Assembly: GCA_003439945.1 (NCBI GenBank)
Contig: QVRM01002086.1
Coordinates: 102,501 to 166,500, forward strand
DNA from: Dermanyssus gallinae
Taxonomy: Eukaryota > Arthropoda > Arachnida > Mesostigmata > Dermanyssidae
Direction: 5' to 3'
DNA length: 64,000 bases
The translations under genes and the position numbers were made by a program. Under the pieces are notes generated by a model. The model was not told the DNA's origin and did not search any database. It saw only the letters and a list, made by a program, of their open reading frames with translations. Below are positions 34,095 through 45,003 of the stretch, in pieces. Each line of letters begins with the position of its first letter. Within the stretch, counting starts at the first letter, position 1.

Positions 34095-34130
<36 letters not shown>
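34095..34130. repeat. (TA)n microsatellite
   Basis: About 18 TA units. Confidence 0.95.
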
Positions 34131-34133
<3 letters not shown>

Positions 34134-34559
34134 CAACGATTACGCCTGACAATTACCACCGCAGAGATGACCTAAGTGATTTGTATGCGCTAAGAAAACT
34201 ACACGAACTACGCCGACTCAAACAGAGGTAATTTACGCTCGGAAATTACCAATGACATTTGCTCAAAGGTGCGTACCGTAGCTCTCACTAGCTGGCTCGT
34301 CGATCACACGTTATAATAATAATAATAATAGAGTTGCAGACTAGCATTCAATAGGGAGACCTATTAGAGCCGGCTTCGCCCGCCCCGGCATTTATAGGGA
34401 GCTAGCATTTCCATCAGGAACGGAGGCCTTGGAATTAGATGAGATCTTGTGCTATCTTCCTGAATCAATTTGGCTCCTTGGCGGAACCACTTATTGACGA
34501 GGAGGCAAAAATCGAACTAAAAAGCAATCATTTTAGGAGTGGTTATTGGTCTTTGTTTA
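34131..34559. other. Spacer with short (ATA)n
   Basis: ATAATAATAATAATAATA at 34313-34330. Possibly the degraded upstream part of the following retroelement fragment. Confidence 0.4.
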
Positions 34560-34962
34560 TCTGCTAAAATAAATCTTGCTAGAGAACAACTATCAGGAGT
34601 CAACGCGATTCAAGCTGACGGGGTTACCATTCCGCTATGGTCATACGAAACAAATCTTGCATGGAACGTAAGGGTTTTTTCACGCACGGCGGCTTTGCCG
34701 TATATACGCTGCAGCGCAGTTGAATCTGAATGGATTCGGAAAGGAAGTATTCCCAGCTACCGAGGCTAGCTACCACTGCATATCTATTACATTAGAGACA
34801 CTTGGTCCCATTAGCATAGGCACAGCATATATCCTACATGGTATTAGAAACCCCAAAAAAAATGTTACGAGCGAGCGACGCGAGGCCGCTTTTCTGAGAC
34901 ATATGATGTCTTTGGCTGTTTGTAAGAGGAACGTAGCTTCTATCATAGACGCTATGAATTGA
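34560..34962 (+). pseudogene. Retroelement C-terminal nuclease-like module, longest copy
   Basis: The first frame (34539-34769) reads INLAREQLSGVNAIQADGVT, IPLWSYETNLAWNVRVFSRT and AALPYIRCSAVESE. After a frameshift around 34720-34770 the second frame (34720-34962) continues SYHCISITLETLGPISIG, TSERREAAFLRHMMSLA and VCKRNVASIIDAMN. This reproduces the family order: an L-x-x-x-G-x-x...[RQ]-x-DGVT-x-x-[PL]-W block, an L-[AV]-W-[DN]-V-x-V block (Asp replaced by Asn here), an F-[IV]-x-[IL]-x-[LV]-E-T-L-GP block and the final FL-x-[QR]-x-S-[LI]-A-x-x-R block. It is the same module as 27841-28206 and 6290-6560, but a different, more diverged subfamily. No RT core is found upstream. Confidence 0.6.
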
Positions 34963-35033
34963 CAGAACGCGAGGAGATGATGATGAATCTGGCTCAAATG
35001 ATTATACCTCACAATTGTAAGAAATAAATATTA

Positions 35034-35064
<31 letters not shown>

Positions 35065-35375
35065 TTTGAAAAAATATATTAATAATGCAACTTCACTCCG
35101 GGAATCATTAAGCAATACTGGCGACTTGAACAAGCCAAAAAAAAACAAAGACAAAAACGCCGACAAGTATAAAGATCATAACAACCTAACAAAGGCAATA
35201 ACAACAACAACGACAACATTACAACAGGATCAACAGATCGTAACTCAACAAAAGCAACAACAACAACAACAACAACAACAACAGCATTACAACAATATCA
35301 TCAACAGCAACTTACAAACAGTAACAACAACCGCAACAACACTAAAACAACAAGCAGCATTGACGTAACGCGCGG
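34963..35375. repeat. (TA)n and CAA-repeat island
   Basis: A-run and (TA)n at about 35036-35065, then long (CAA)n and related ACA tracts (35195-35350), including CAACAACAACAACAACAACA at 35258-35281. The Gln/Thr-rich frame is a repeat read-through. Confidence 0.8.
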
Positions 35376-36390
35376 CGAATAGCACCGCCCGAGAAGACGT
35401 TGATGAGACGAGAGCCGGATGTTTTTCACATTCGGCCTGTCTTGTCTCTCCGTCTGTCTGCCTGCTTGCCTTTCCTTGCCTGCCTGTAGCGTCTCGCCCC
35501 CACCACGTCAAGCGACAAACATTGAGCAAAGAATAACGACTTTGGGCGGCACGCGCCCATCGGCGCCCCCAACAAACGACGAGCATGTACAACACCACTG
35601 CCGCCGCCGCAGCCACCGCCGCCGCCGAAGTCTACGTTGAACACATGCGAACGGCGCAGAAACCGCCACCGCCCGACTTCAAAAGGGCGTCGGCGTAGAT
35701 TTGATTTTATTCTTGTCGATCTTCGTCGCCGGCGTCGTCTTCGTCGTCATCGTCGTCATTCGCCTTGTGCTTCATTGATTTCTTTCCCTCCGGGATCGTC
35801 TACTCCGGCCCACCAACCCGCTCGTTTTCTCTCGACGTTTCTTCTCCTCTAATTCTTCTTCTTCTCCTTCTTCTGTGACGCTCTCTTCTTCCTTAATCTT
35901 TTTCGATCTATAAACTGAGTGAAACTTTCCTACGAGACAAAAGTGCCAACGCTGACGTCCGTGAAGACGTGCGTGTGCATACAGTGTGTGTGTGTGTGGG
36001 TGTGTGTTTGTATTTACGTTATCGGCTGTCCTGTCGGTTAAAGAAACGGTTAACGAAAGTTGGTTTTCTCCAAGATCGGCCTAAATAATCATCAGCGTCA
36101 TTCGCGCGCTTGTCTTCTCGTCGTTGTCTTCGGGCTGTTTCGCCTCGGTCTTCTCCGCTACCCCCTCCCTGTCAGAGGGCGGCAAGCAAGAAAAAGAATA
36201 TGGGAGGCAGAGTTGCTAATTGAATCGACACCAATCACCGGACATCCTTCTCCTCGGTCGAATCATCGCTGACTGACGACCCTTGCTTGCTGTATTCAAT
36301 CATCTTGTACTCATGTTCTCGCCATGTTGCTGTGGTGTTGTCGCTGCTATATCAGTTTTTACTCTAACCGACACACCACCGGCTACTAAC

Positions 36391-36393
<3 letters not shown>
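35376..36393. other. Gene-less GC-richer island
   Basis: CTGTCTGCCTGC and GCCGCCGCC tracts (35453-35630), CGTCGTCTTCGTCGTCATCG (35733-35757), CTTCTTCTT (35855-35870) and GTGTGTGTG (35981-36006). Overlapping frames on both strands have no motif. Confidence 0.5.

Positions 36394-36423
<30 letters not shown>
36394..36423. repeat. (TA)n microsatellite
   Basis: Fifteen TA units. Confidence 0.95.
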
Positions 36424-36425
<2 letters not shown>

Positions 36426-36500
36426 TACTCATTCCTCCACTCTGCACATCGCCCGAAACTTGCTGAACTTATTACGTCGGAGTCACACTCTTTATCTCAT

Positions 36501-37188
36501 CTACGTTTGCGGGAGAATGCGCCAATTTAAGGAAAATCATTAAAAGTCGATTTGTTGTTATGCTTCACATTAACGCTTTTTCGTGAAAAATCGTATTTTT
36601 TTCTATTACGACCAAAAATGTACGTTCAAAAGACTACTCTCACGCAATAGCAAATTTAATGCCCACCATTTTCGTACCAATGTGATGGTGTTGCGTTACG
36701 TAGTTGTCAAGTAACTAGGCTTTTTCGATAGCCATTTCGAAAGCGAAAGCATGCATACTTGCATAGGGTGTACTCGTATAAGAAAGTTAGGTAGATATTT
36801 TGAAGTTTAGTAGAACTTGGCAAGAGAATCATCTTTCCTAATGGAAGGAGGGGGCGGAAACGTCTTGGCAAAATTTCACGGTTCTGAACGAGAAAGCTTG
36901 CACGTAAAACATAGCAACTTTGACTGTCGTTACTTGGCTTAGTTACTTGGCAACTACGTAACGCAGCACCATCACTTTGGTACGGAAATGGTGGGCATTA
37001 AATTTGCTATTGCTCGATTTTTCACGTAAAAGCGTTAACGTAACATATCGACATTATTATGACTTCCCTTAATCCGGTTAGTTGCATTTCACTGGACAAG
37101 CTAGTAAAGTATCTTCCATTGTGTAGAACCGCCGAACACGTCGGTATGATCGGTTTGTTCATGCATTGACTGGTTCTCCCGCAAACGT
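36501..37188. mobile_element. Foldback (long inverted-repeat) element, two-armed copy
   Basis: The left arm (36501-36718) is reverse-complementary to the right arm (36936-37188). Matches include CTACGTTTGCGGGAGAA (36501) vs TTCTCCCGCAAACGTAG (37173-37189), AGTCGAT...TTAACGCTTTT vs AAAAGCGTTAACG...ATCGAC, and AGCAAATTTAATGCCCACCA (36648) vs TGGTGGGCATTAAATTTGCT (36989-37008). The inner match continues through GTTGCGTTACGTAGTTG and AAGTAACT. Arms differ by indels: about 60 nt extra in the left inner arm and about 95 nt extra in the right outer arm. A spacer of about 215 nt separates them. No transposase is inside. Similar arms occur singly at 37800-38000 and 56360-56670, so this is a family. 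Most like a non-autonomous foldback or MITE; the superfamily is unknown. Confidence 0.7.
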
Positions 37189-37354
37189 AGACTCTGCACA
37201 ACTATGAAGGAGAAAAAGGCTGAATAACTAATTTTATAAACTTCACTTTCTCTTCTCTGTGTGACTAATTGCCTTTTTTAGCCAGAATGAGAATTTTTCG
37301 GGTGAAGCAGAATCTATATCGAATACCCGAGACAACGGTACTTAATTTAGGAAC

Positions 37355-37358
<4 letters not shown>

Positions 37359-37435
<77 letters not shown>

Positions 37436-37440
37436 ATATA
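37359..37440. repeat. (TA)n microsatellite, long
   Basis: About 35 uninterrupted TA units ending in CATGTATATATA. Confidence 0.95.
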
Positions 37441-37471
37441 GAGTGTCAATTTTTTTAAAGATCAGTACAAG

Positions 37472-37665
37472 AAATTGTAGAGCTCGTTAAAGCAAATTGA
37501 TTTTCTAATGGAAAATGGTCTCTGTTGTTTAGTTCTAGTCTTGTTTCGGAGTGGAAGTGATATTACTATAATCTCTGACGTGACACTAGTGTTGTCGCCC
37601 ACAAGAATAGCATTTTTTGCGAATTCTTTTCTAAACGATTATGTCGCATTTTCTGGTCGGTGTGA
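37472..37665 (+). repeat. Dispersed repeat A, uninterrupted copy
   Basis: Shares TTGTAGAGCTCGTTAAAG, AATGGAA.ATGGT, CGGAGTG, GTGACACTA, TTTTTGCGAATTC and AAACGAT.ATGTCGCAT with 63447-63549 plus 63949-64000. The second copy is split by a foldback insertion. It is adjacent to a foldback arm, so it may be an internal part of the same family. No coding content recognised. Confidence 0.65.
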
Positions 37666-37799
37666 TGTGTTCTACAGTTTTTTGTTTTCACGAACTCTAC
37701 GATGTGCTTAGTTTTGTATAGGAGATCTGGTTGTTTCGCAATTGCACATTTTACGCTCTGATGGGCATGAGGTTTGCTAGTGCCAGATAATAGTCTTTT

Positions 37800-38118
37800 A
37801 AGAGTATATATTTGGTCGTAATGGCAACATTTTACGATTCTGCACGTAAAAGCCCCAATAAAAGGCATAACAACATATCGACTTTTTATGACTTTCCTTA
37901 ATCGCGCTATTCGCGTTTAGCTAGCGTGCGTCGAGTGTCATTCAGATTATGCAGAATTTTCTACCGAACTCGGTTATCCAGCAAACGTAGAATTTGCACA
38001 ACTATGTAGGAAAAAAATGCAGAATAGCTACTTAAAAAATATTCATCCTCATGTTAAACAAAACGTTTCGGCTCCCTCCCTCCATTGGATTTTTTTGGCC
38101 GAGTTCTACTAAACCTTA
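37800..38118 (-). repeat. Foldback-family arm, single copy
   Basis: The reverse complement reads AAGGAAAGTCATAAAAAGTC GATATGTTGTTATG, matching the arm at 36530-36560 and the copy at 56451-56480. It continues outward with the CTACGTTTGC-like block (complement at 37981-37990) and with GTTTAGTAGAACT...AATGG.GGGAGGG (complement 38060-38113), which also occurs in the spacer of the 36.5-kb element (36804-36852). Confidence 0.6.
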
Positions 38119-38129
38119 AAAAAGTACAC

Positions 38130-38151
38130 ATATATATATATATATATATAT
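38130..38151. repeat. (TA)n flanking the mariner
   Basis: TA array directly against the left inverted repeat. The right repeat is followed by TATATATA. Mariner inserts at TA and duplicates it, so the insertion was into a TA array. Confidence 0.9.
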
Positions 38152-38184
38152 ACGAGGTATGTTCAAAAAGTATCGCGACTTTTG
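38152..38184 (+). repeat. mariner left terminal inverted repeat
   Basis: 33 bp, starts ACGAGGTATGTTC. One mismatch to the right TIR. Confidence 0.95.
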
Positions 38185-38357
38185 AATTTTCGCGGGTTAC
38201 GTATATTCGAATTTCGATTTTTTGTGGCGTTATGTTGGTACTCATGTCTCTCACTTATGCCGACAAGCTCGGCCATTTTGAATGTTCACTTAATTGTTGA
38301 CAGCTGCTTTGCTTGCACGTGTTTTGGATCGTCTTCGATTTTTACCTATTCAAAAAA

Positions 38358-39326
38358 ATGGATCAAAGAACCTGTATCAAATTTTGTGTGAAAAACGAAA
38401 TTAAGTGCGCGGATGCATTCCGAATGTTGACTGTGGCATACGGAGAAGCTACCTTGGACCGAAGCAACGTTTATCGGTGGTACAAAATGTTCTCAGAAGG
38501 CCGAGAAGATGTGAACGACGAAGAGCGTGCCGGACGCCCGAGCACTTCAACAACAGACGAAAAAATTAATGAAGTGGAGAAAATGGTATTGGCCAATCGT
38601 CGAATCACCGTTAGAGAAGTTGCTGAGGACCTAAACATATCGATTGGCTCGTGCCATTCGATTTTTATCAATGATTTGGGCATGAGACGGGTCGCCGCGA
38701 AATTCGTACCAAAATTGCTCAATTGCGACCAAAAACAGCATCGCATGAACATTGCTAATGAGATGTTGGACTCTGTCCGCGACGAGCCAAATTTGCTCCA
38801 GAGGGTCATAACTGGTGACGAATCGTGCGTTTATGGTTATGACGTGGAAACCAAAGCTCAATCATCTCAATGGAAGCTGCCGCACGAACCAAGACCGAAA
38901 AAAGCGCGCCAAGTTCGGTCGAATGTGAAAGTTTTGCTGACAGTTTTCTTCGATTGCAGGGGCGTGGTGCATCATGAGTTCTTGCCACAGGGTAGAACGG
39001 TCAATAAGGAATATTACCTGCAAGTTATGCGCAATTTGCGCGAAGCAATCCGCCAGAAACGCCCGGATTTGTGGAAGAACAAAAATTGGCTTTTGCACCA
39101 CGATAACGCCCCTGCTCACACATCGTTGCTTGTGCGCGAGTTTTTGGCCAAAAACAACACACTAATGATGCCGCAGCCACCGTATTCCCCAGATCTGGCC
39201 CCCTGTGACTTTTTCTTGTTCCCTAAACTGAAGAGGCCCATGAAAGGACGACGTTACGCTACGCTTGACGAGATAAAGACGGCATCGAAGGAGGAGCTGA
39301 ACAAGATAAAAAAAATGGTTTTTTGA
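38358..39326 (+). pseudogene. mariner transposase, 3'-truncated by frameshift
   Basis: Start chosen at ATG 38358 (MDQRTCIKFC), where mariner similarity begins; an upstream in-frame ATG at 38313 adds 15 unrelated residues. Residues 1-110 are the paired-type helix-turn-helix region. The catalytic DD34D set is D154 (TGDES), D249 (HHDNAPAH) and D284 (YSPDLAPCDFF), with exactly 34 residues between the last two. The WVPHEL linker appears as WKLPHEP (172-178). After residue 318 a one-base loss in an eight-A run (39308-39315) shifts the frame into a TGA. In the original frame the C-terminus is still visible downstream (RWHKCIISHGDYFEGDKID) but contains a further TGA where relatives have Trp. The protein therefore lacks about 35 C-terminal residues and the copy is probably inactive, though recent. 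Confidence 0.9.
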
Positions 39327-39440
39327 AGTGCTTCGAAGATTGAAAAAACCGTTGGCACAAGTGTATAATATCTCATGGGGATTACTTTGAAGGGGACAAA
39401 ATAGATATTCATGAATAAATGAATAATTTTTGAAAAAACA

Positions 39441-39473
39441 CAAAAGTCGCGATACTTTTTGAACACACCTCGT
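39441..39473 (-). repeat. mariner right terminal inverted repeat
   Basis: Reverse complement begins ACGAGGTGTGTTC. Followed by TATATATA. Confidence 0.95.
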
Positions 39474-40799
39474 ATATATATAAACTGTACTATTAAATAA
39501 TAATTTTACTAATAAAAATAATATTTTTTTTTTATTCAGTATACATATCTCCTACCGCAGGCATTTGCGGCGGCCGTACAAGCCCTGCATAGCATTTTGA
39601 AATTGTCGTTCATGTCGTCAATTACTCACCGTATCATCAGCAATTAATCGTTTTCATTCATATCATACTCTTCATAATGTTTGAAATCAAGTTGTAACCA
39701 CGATCACTCAATTGAAGCACTCACTTTTAGAACCAGAAGTAGTCTGCAGGGGTCAAGTTCGGCGCACACGGGCAGCGGGTCAAACTAACGTATGCTTTCC
39801 GTTAAAAAATTGCCTCCCAGTTTTCCCTTTGCAAATCCTCTCTCTCACATCCATGAGCAGGAGATTTGACACATCTCTGTTTAATAGAGCACAAGTTACT
39901 AACAGCACTGAACTCAGACGTTACTTCTATCGTAAACACAGCACGGTATAAACTGCAGTAGGACCTACGCCTAATAGTCTTGCCGCCGGCCGGTAGATGA
40001 CAGTAAGACAAATTAACCTTGTCGAGTCCGGTGGCGTGGTGCGTTCCCGTGCGCTCGAGGAGACACATAGGTGCACGGGTTTGATACCTAGCGTTGCATA
40101 TTTGTACTTGTGGAGTCCGTCTTGCGAAGCAATGCAAAAGCAAATCCGCGGATGTTATATGTTGGATACTTACACTCCCGCCGCCCGCGAAGTTACGTGC
40201 GGACATATTGCGGGAGTGCCCGCCAGCCCGAATAGACAGGCCAGCGGATCCCCCACCCTCCCCCCTATCGGAAGTTGTCAGGAGGTGGCCGCTATACGGT
40301 CTTTTCGAGATTATCGAGACCTGACCATTAAGGCTGCTCGACCTTGTGTGGCAGTTATTCGTGCCTCGGAGACAAATTCCATGCTTCCTCTCGCCATACA
40401 CCAGGTCTCATGATGTTAAAGCAGCGCCTCTACGATGACTTGGCATGTCAGGGAACTTCTCAGTCTTAAGTTTCAAGACAGTAGCTCTTACTCAGTATTA
40501 AAAAGGCGCAGCGTTCGTAGCGGTGCCATCGTCAGCCTCTTCTGAGTTGCACGTACGACTCAAGAGGGAGTCAGTTTTACGAATGCGTTGTAGATATTGT
40601 GAGAGCAGCCACAGTGGCCCGTTAGCAGTTGCGCAAGTGGGGAAGTAAGCGAGCCATATTTAAAGCAGTACTATTTTTTTAACATCAGGAAGTATTTTGG
40701 TAAGGATTAAGTAAGAATTTTGTCTAGTACCCATGATGGCCCGGCTAGATTTTTTCCCATTGCTGATTCTATTTGTTTAGAGTATCTGTTTTGCTGATT
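39474..40799. other. Gene-less stretch with tRNA-like boxes and two long overlapping frames
   Basis: Overlapping frames on opposite strands (39802-40401 -, 199 codons; 39997-40413 +, 138 codons) share GC-rich DNA and show no motif I can name. They may be remains of a LINE 3' end, but this is a guess. At 40032-40042 TGGCGTGGTGC and at 40078-40088 GGTTTGATACC are spaced like tRNA A and B boxes, but T-arm pairing is poor. Confidence 0.3.
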
Positions 40800-41660
40800 A
40801 GTATTCCCTCCTGCGGACGTTATTTGAAGAATTTCTTCAAGCTGTCTAGGGTTTGGTAGCGTTTCTTGCTGCATATTGCACATAAGGTGTTCCTATGAGA
40901 GCCCTCTCCACGATCGTGCCCAAGTACTTGACCATGGGCGTGGGTGTCTGTGACACCAGGGCGCTTCCAAGCGCAAATTTAGATTCAGTACAGGACCTTT
41001 CAGGCCGCTTAACGAATTACTTCCGGTATTTGTAAAGCCGATGTGGGACCTAGCGTGTGGGCGCATTGTCGGATATCTGCCGAGCTCGGGCTAAATTAAG
41101 TGTTCCTTTAAGATGATTCTCGCCAAAGCGGTAACGATCAGTGCCAGATCGTCTGCGTAAACGACAAAATCAGCGCCTGGGGCATGTGAGAGTCTAAGTG
41201 CTCCATCGAAGGTCATACTTCACAATACTCCACAGGGTTGGTCTCAGTACGGACACTTGGGGGACCCCGGTTGTAACTGCGTAGTTCACGCCATGCATAG
41301 TCAAAAGTAGATGCTCGATCTTTTAGGTACGACGCTAAGATGCGTTGTAAGTAGGGGGACACGCATCTGTTTACAAGTGCTTCGTTTATGGCGTGCCACG
41401 AAAGCGTATTAAACGCAATGGTGGTTTCACAATGCGAGCGGTTTGGTCGCGGCGCATTTCCCTGTGTTTCAGCTATGTTTAGAGCCTTGCTGATAACCAA
41501 ATGTGGGGAGCGTCGGGGGCCAGCCGAGGGTTCGGGTTTCGGTATAAGGGTAAAACGTGCCGTATTCCAAATCCTAGACTAGTCTCCGCCGGTGTGCATT
41601 TTATCCATTACGCGTTTAAAGGTAAGGTCTGAAGTGCCCTCAATGCGCGGCTACTGCATA
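40800..41660 (-). pseudogene. Degraded LINE reverse transcriptase (R1/I/Jockey-like)
   Basis: Reading the - strand in shifting frames gives the RT blocks in the right order: TARFTLIPKPEPS (about 41590-41550), AFNTLSWHAINEAL (about 41430), YLQRILASYLKDRA (about 41345), GVPQVSVLRPTLW (about 41270), FVVYADDLALIVTAL (about 41170-41115) and MVKYLGTIVERAL (40936-40900). The AFNTLSW and SYLKDR wording is typical of R1/I-group RTs. At least two frameshifts and several stops separate the blocks, so no product is possible. No endonuclease part was recognised upstream, where the (TA)n at 41709-41847 begins within 50 bp. Confidence 0.75.
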
Positions 41661-41703
41661 TAAATATCTATGTCCATGTATGTCTATACACATATATATT
41701 GTC

Positions 41704-42680
<977 letters not shown>

Positions 42681-42900
42681 TGATCTTATACAAACGTTTT
42701 TTGAATTTATACAAAATTGCCACCTACTTGAAGTTTTTGGAACATATACAAAATTGCCACCTACTTGAAGTTTTTGGAACATATACAAAATTGCCACATA
42801 CTTGAAGTTTTTGGAACATATATAAAATTGCCACTTACTTGAAGTTTTTTGAACTTATACAACTTGAAGTTTTTAAACTTACACAAAATGCCACCTAAAA
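42681..42900. repeat. 37-bp minisatellite
   Basis: ACAAAATTGCCAC recurs at 42711, 42748, 42785 and (as ATAAAATTGCCAC) 42822, a strict 37-bp step. Each is followed by CTACTTGAAGTTTTTGGAAC. Outer units at both ends are degenerate. About five units in all. Confidence 0.95.
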
Positions 42901-43039
42901 CTAGAATTTTTCGCTGCTAATTGCGACAGAAATCATATTTGAAAGCATAGCAGTCGTCTTGGAGAGCCGCATTGACGGGCATTTAAACCATCTAAACATT
43001 CCAGTTACATTCAGGTCCAGCCGTAATGTAAACCTAGTA
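42901..43039. other. Short spacer
   Basis: Nothing recognised. Confidence 0.5.
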
Positions 43040-43050
43040 ATATATATATA

Positions 43051-43090
<40 letters not shown>
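43040..43090. repeat. (TA)n microsatellite
   Basis: TA array with one TTA interruption. Confidence 0.95.
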
Positions 43091-43091
<1 letters not shown>

Positions 43092-43661
43092 GGCAGAGAC
43101 GACACGGCATTGTCAATAGCTCGCGAAGCACTCTTAAACGCTTACGATAGAACGGCGTCGTCTTCGCCGACGTTGAACGGTCGACGTGTCTTCTTCTTGG
43201 CTGTGGTCTTCATCTCGCTCTCGATGATCCCAAGTCACGAAAGACGCCCTCCCTTTGCCGTTAGTTCGTCCGACCGGCCGCCCATGATTGGTAGATAGCA
43301 GCTATGCAGCTGCTGGACCTACGTTGCTGGCACGTAGCCTAGCCGTAGCTACCGTTGTCAGAACCAAGCTTCTTCAGCCACGACATTGAGATGAGACCGC
43401 ACCGGTGTGAAGGTGCACGCTGATGCACTCTTGCTCTTTCATATCAGTATCATGGCAAGAATGATTATAGTGATGATGATGATGATGACGATGGTGACGA
43501 CGACAACGATCACAATCATTTGTAATTGCTGTTTTCGTTGTACTGTTGTTGTCGTTGTTAATAATAATAACGTGGCAAAGGACACGGCCTACGGATTGAC
43601 AGTTCGACGATAAAGCAACAATTTAGCGTTATCTGCTACAGCGCGACCACTCGTTGGATGT
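43091..43661. other. Gene-less stretch with GAT/GAC and GTT tracts
   Basis: GATGATGATGATGATGACGA near 43472 and TTGTTGTTGTCG near 43541. No motif-bearing frame. Confidence 0.5.

Positions 43662-43690
<29 letters not shown>
43662..43690. repeat. (TA)n microsatellite
   Basis: About 14 TA units. Confidence 0.95.
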
Positions 43691-43692
<2 letters not shown>

Positions 43693-43747
43693 AACCCATA
43701 GTATTCTTCTATGAAGATCTAAACTATCAGAGAGTAAAGCTTAAGGG

Positions 43748-43872
43748 GGGAGGTGCGTTTAGCGGGTATAGGTCTCAACGGAATAACATCCAACCGTTGG
43801 GATCGAGTCCCGCACTGCTTGAGATAGAGACTCATGACGATAGTGCATAACTGCATTTTATACCTCCTCCAT
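43748..43872 (+). repeat. Candidate tRNA-derived SINE
   Basis: TAGCGGGTATAGG (43760) resembles a pol III A-box. GGATCGAGTCC (43800-43810) matches the B-box consensus at 10 of 11 positions, 40 bp downstream. GGG-ATCGAGT-CCC forms a T-arm, and AACGG/CCGTT flank an oversized anticodon-like loop. The acceptor stem pairs only partly, so it is not a functional tRNA. The tail (GTGCATAACTGCATTTTATA then CCTCCTCC) recurs at 44028-44058. Confidence 0.4.
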
Positions 43873-43874
43873 AG

Positions 43875-43930
43875 ATATATATATATATATATATATTATA
43901 CGTAGGTAAGTGTTTTGGTTGTGTCTCACC

Positions 43931-43965
<35 letters not shown>

Positions 43966-44254
43966 CGTAGGTAAGTATTTTGGTTGTGTCTCACCTATAA
44001 TGATAGCAAGAATTTGCATTAAAAGCATAGTGCGTAACTGCATTTAATACCTCCTCCACAAAACGTTTATATATATGTTGTGCTATATAATGTACTACCT
44101 ATAGGAGAGCAAGAATTTGCATAAATATACTGGATTATTTAATCACGGCAATCCTCTTTATATTTTCCCATCTGCGCGCTTAACAACAAACGAGCCTGCT
44201 AACGATGACTCCACTCCTCGATGTTTTTGTGTTAATATATCTGTTCCTAGAGTC

Positions 44255-44309
<55 letters not shown>

Positions 44310-44470
44310 AGTATTTTGATTGTTTCTTCCTTATAGTGAAGATAAGATGCACTTGCAAGCTGACTAATTCATCTTCTTAATTTTTAACAACAAAAGAGCT
44401 TGCTGACGACATTTCCACTCCTCAAGTTCTTTGTGTAAAATTCTTTCTTCCTGGAGTCATAAAACAGTTA
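43875..44470. repeat. Locus of diverged tandem duplications separated by (TA)n
   Basis: (TA)n arrays at 43875-43899, 43934-43963 and 44256-44306 are each followed by a related segment: GTAAGTGTTTTGGTTGTGTC, GTAAGTATTTTGGTTGTGTC and GCAAGTATTTTGATTGTTTC. GCAAGAATTTGCAT recurs at 44008 and 44109. The segment 44168-44258 (TTAACAACAAACGAGC...CCTAGAGTCGTA) recurs about 209 bp downstream at 44377-44462. Several unequal duplications anchored on TA arrays would explain it. Confidence 0.75.
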
Positions 44471-45003
44471 TTTTAATAACAATAACAGAGAAAATCATAG
44501 TCTGGACATGCAAGGCAATACAGTAGATGCTTAATGAACTCCAATTTCAGGTAATTCAATCCTTCGAATTTAGAGTAGCTCACACAACGCTCTACATTGT
44601 CCGGGTATTGTTTCCTGTTGAGGGTCTATGGTGGCAATTCTTCGCAAACCTATTGATGTGGCTGGAATTAAATAAACATATCGGACACTTGAACTGTTTA
44701 CAGAATTTCAAAGCAAACGCTGCCCTGCAAGATAAAATAATCTTATTTGCGCACGTCGTTATTACAAAACAGAAACAGGTCAATATTTAAACACAAATAA
44801 ATTGTTAATTGCCTAGCGATGCCACGACAGCACAGCAGACCTTGACGCTTGATCGAACGTGACTATCCTATTTAATGTTCTCATGAGGCGTAATAGCAAG
44901 ACATTTTACTTCTTAGAGAGACCGAGAAGGATAGTCGCACCGTACGTTTAGAGGTATATGATACGCGTGTTCAGTATCAGCCTCGATTCCCGCTAAGGAG
45001 TGT
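44471..45003. other. Gene-less stretch
   Basis: An 87-codon + frame (44527-44790) has no recognised motif. Nothing else. Confidence 0.45.

Larger units (their letters stand above)
38152..39473 (+). mobile_element. mariner transposon with both TIRs
   Basis: 1322 bp. The left TIR (38152-38184) begins ACGAGGTATGTTCAAAAAGT and the right TIR (39441-39473, reversed) begins ACGAGGTGTGTTCAAAAAGT. The 33-bp repeats differ at a single base. Length, TIR size and TA flanks are all standard for mariner. It contains one transposase gene with a damaged 3' end. Confidence 0.95.

Noticed and set aside
39802..40413. Overlapping 199-codon (-) and 138-codon (+) frames checked as a LINE C-terminus
   Set aside because: A CxCG and a downstream acidic region loosely resemble RNase H-linked tails, but the match is too weak to call.
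42681..42900. CRISPR-like array
   Set aside because: Repeats are directly adjacent with no unique spacers, and the DNA is eukaryotic.
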